From assembly GCA_027482985.1 (NCBI GenBank), contig JAIXVO010000498.1, positions 1 through 6,385 of the forward strand: 6,385 bases of DNA, written 5' to 3'. The position numbers and the translations under genes are program-made. Positions 5,241 to 6,385 of the stretch are shown piece after piece. This DNA comes from Cyanobacteriota bacterium (GTDB taxonomy: Bacteria > Cyanobacteriota > Cyanobacteriia > Leptolyngbyales > Leptolyngbyaceae). Below the pieces are notes generated by a model that had not been told where the DNA came from, ran no database searches, and saw only the letters and a list, made by a program, of their open reading frames with translations. Position 1 is the stretch's first letter; every line of letters starts with the position of its first letter.

Positions 5241-6056
5241 ATGAAATTAATTCATGTTCATGGATTTACGGAACTGGAGCCAGAATCGCTTATTACAAAG
5301 CATTATCGAAAATCAGCCAATAAACTTCGCTGGGATTTAGAGATCCAGGAGTTCAAATGGCAGACTTTAGAAAGTAGTCTAACCAAGTTAGTTGCTCATT
5401 TTCAAGAATCTGAACGACGCATCAAAGAAGTCGCTATTCAACTGGTTGAAACAGTTTTAGAAGAAAAAGAAGACATAGTTCTATCGGGTCATAGTTTGGG
5501 TGGTGCGATTGTGATAGAAGCATTGGAACTCCATCCAAACATTCCTAATCTTCATAGTGTTGTTTTATTAGGAGCAGCATATCCACAGAAAAATCAACTG
5601 TCCATGCCCCACATTGTAAAACCTCAACGTTATGCCTTAAACTATCATTCCCCCAAATGGGATTTTGTGTTAAATCAAGCTTACTTCAACGCAAAAGGTT
5701 GTCTGGCACTTGGAACTCATGGTTTCCTAAACCCTGGCATCTTTGAAAATGTGAAAGTGAATTGTACCCATGCTGGGCTTACTGGTTATGCGCGATTAGT
5801 TCCGGGTATTGTTGGGCTGCTTGCTCATACTCAAAGCGTTTCAAGTGGCAAAAAAGCTAAGAAACCTTGGCAACCGATCGCGATTGGCAATACAGAAGAT
5901 TGGGACAACATCTATTTTTTAGCGGGTCACATTGTGCAACGCAATTGTTTGACTGGCTATTTTCGCGTGATTGAAGAAGGTGGACTGCATCGAGAACGGT
6001 TTTATGCCAAATGTGTAATTCCGCTGCTTGATGCGATTGCAGGATTACCCAAATAG
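5241..6056 (+). CDS. alpha/beta hydrolase fold protein (putative lipase/esterase)
   Basis: The 271-residue product begins directly with the first core strand and oxyanion-hole turn (KLIHVHGF, 2-9), so it has no signal peptide. The nucleophile elbow GHSLGG (83-88, S85) follows the strand DIVLS and precedes a helix, as in lipases and esterases. The segment NYHSPKWDFVL (134-144) offers D141 as the acid, and CTHAGLTGY (175-183) offers H177 as the base. This spacing resembles the 'S..D.VL ... H..Y' arrangement I recall from DUF726-type hydrolases. Substrate unknown. A charged, probably helical stretch (45-76) lies before the elbow. AGGAAG at 5228-5233 supports the ATG at 5241. The gene is A+T-rich: I count 22 G/C in bases 5281-5340 against 34 in 3601-3660 of the ABC1 gene. 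It also lacks HIP1, which hints at transfer. It stands alone, convergent with the next gene 24 bp away. Confidence 0.8.
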   Translation: MKLIHVHGFTELEPESLITKHYRKSANKLRWDLEIQEFKWQTLESSLTKLVAHFQESERRIKEVAIQLVETVLEEKEDIVLSGHSLGGAIVIEALELHPNIPNLHSVVLLGAAYPQKNQLSMPHIVKPQRYALNYHSPKWDFVLNQAYFNAKGCLALGTHGFLNPGIFENVKVNCTHAGLTGYARLVPGIVGLLAHTQSVSSGKKAKKPWQPIAIGNTEDWDNIYFLAGHIVQRNCLTGYFRVIEEGGLHRERFYAKCVIPLLDAIAGLPK

Positions 6057-6080
6057 AAGCAGGCTTTGCGGTTTCAGTAA

Positions 6081-6385
6081 CTAAAACTGATTGGTGGGTA
6101 ACGGTGAACTGGGGTTGGAATATTGCTGGTCGTGGAGTTGGCGGACTTGTTCGGTCCAGCGATCGATCTGTCCCTGGGCTTCCTGGTACAAGGCGCGGCC
6201 AAAGTAGATGTTATTCGCTTCACTAATGGCGGCTTGCAACGAGGCTAGATCGCCTTTACTTGCGAGTTGGTTGGCGCGATCGAGGAAGGGGCGGTCTTCC
6301 ATGGTTTCGATCCGGCGTGTCCATTCGGTAATGAGTTGTTGAGCGGGGGCGTAGTGGGAGGTGCCAGCAAATACGAGTTCGGCAC
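6081..6385 (-). CDS. hypothetical protein with 55-residue helical repeats, C-terminal part
   Basis: The reading frame stays open to the window's right edge, so the true start lies beyond it. The methionine at 6302 is internal and not chosen. The visible 100 residues are mostly helical and contain a repeat of period 55: A-Q-x-x-I-x-x-W-T-x-x-(I/V) at 14-25 and again at 69-80, with aligned G7/G62, Y11/Y66, W21/W76 and D30/D85. Between them lies a conserved-looking stretch, EDRPFLDRANQLASKGDLAS (29-48). The last dozen residues are a Pro/Ser/Asn-rich tail. I recall similar repeats in long cyanobacterial proteins loosely labelled as coiled-coil or chromosome-segregation-like, but I cannot assign a function. 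The gene is convergent with the hydrolase. Confidence 0.75.
   Translation of the reverse strand, partial: AELVFAGTSHYAPAQQLITEWTRRIETMEDRPFLDRANQLASKGDLASLQAAISEANNIYFGRALYQEAQGQIDRWTEQVRQLHDQQYSNPSSPLPTNQF

Noticed and set aside
5138..5323. 61-codon plus-strand frame overlapping the start of the hydrolase gene
   Set aside because: It starts at a non-ATG codon without a ribosome binding site, runs into the hydrolase in another frame, and has no recognisable motif. The hydrolase frame has the SD sequence and the domain.
6057..6080. Bidirectional terminator between the hydrolase and the convergent repeat-protein gene
   Set aside because: The 24-bp gap shows no stem longer than a few bases and no T-run in either direction.

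Overview
The window looks like a piece of a cyanobacterial chromosome. I count twelve copies of the octamer GCGATCGC (HIP1, the repeat typical of many cyanobacterial genomes) between 383 and 4897. The gene set fits as well: a Uma2-family protein, a cyanobacterial-type dihydroorotase, a membrane signal peptidase with the cyanobacterial GDNRNNS motif, an ABC1/UbiB-family protein and a DUF29 protein. I cannot name the genus from sequence alone.

Layout, left to right. Bases 1-159 (+) are the 3' end of a Uma2-family gene. Its stop codon directly abuts the stop codon of the convergent pyrC (160-1497, -). A 248-bp divergent spacer with two HIP1 sites and a small palindrome separates pyrC from lepB (1746-2375, +). 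A 308-bp spacer follows, with two consecutive hairpins and an AT-rich promoter-like stretch. Next is the ABC1-kinase gene (2684-4402, +), then a short spacer bearing two more HIP1 palindromes, then a DUF29 gene (4475-4945, +). Its stop codon lies inside a small hairpin. After a 295-bp AT-rich spacer comes an alpha/beta hydrolase gene (5241-6056, +). The window ends in the 3' part of a convergent gene (6081-6385, -) whose product carries a 55-residue helical repeat.

The genes do not form one pathway. pyrC (pyrimidine synthesis), lepB (protein export) and the ABC1 protein (probably prenylquinone metabolism) are core functions. Uma2, DUF29, the hydrolase and the repeat protein are accessory families common in cyanobacteria. 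The stretch 4946-6056 differs from the rest: it is visibly richer in A+T and has no HIP1 site, so the hydrolase with its upstream region may be a later arrival.

I see no tRNA, rRNA, CRISPR array, transposase or recognisable defence operon, and no strong case for a wholly new system. The most unusual non-coding structure is a perfect 14-bp palindrome at 5104-5117. It is flanked at exactly equal distance by a 7-bp direct repeat, 113 bp upstream of the hydrolase start.
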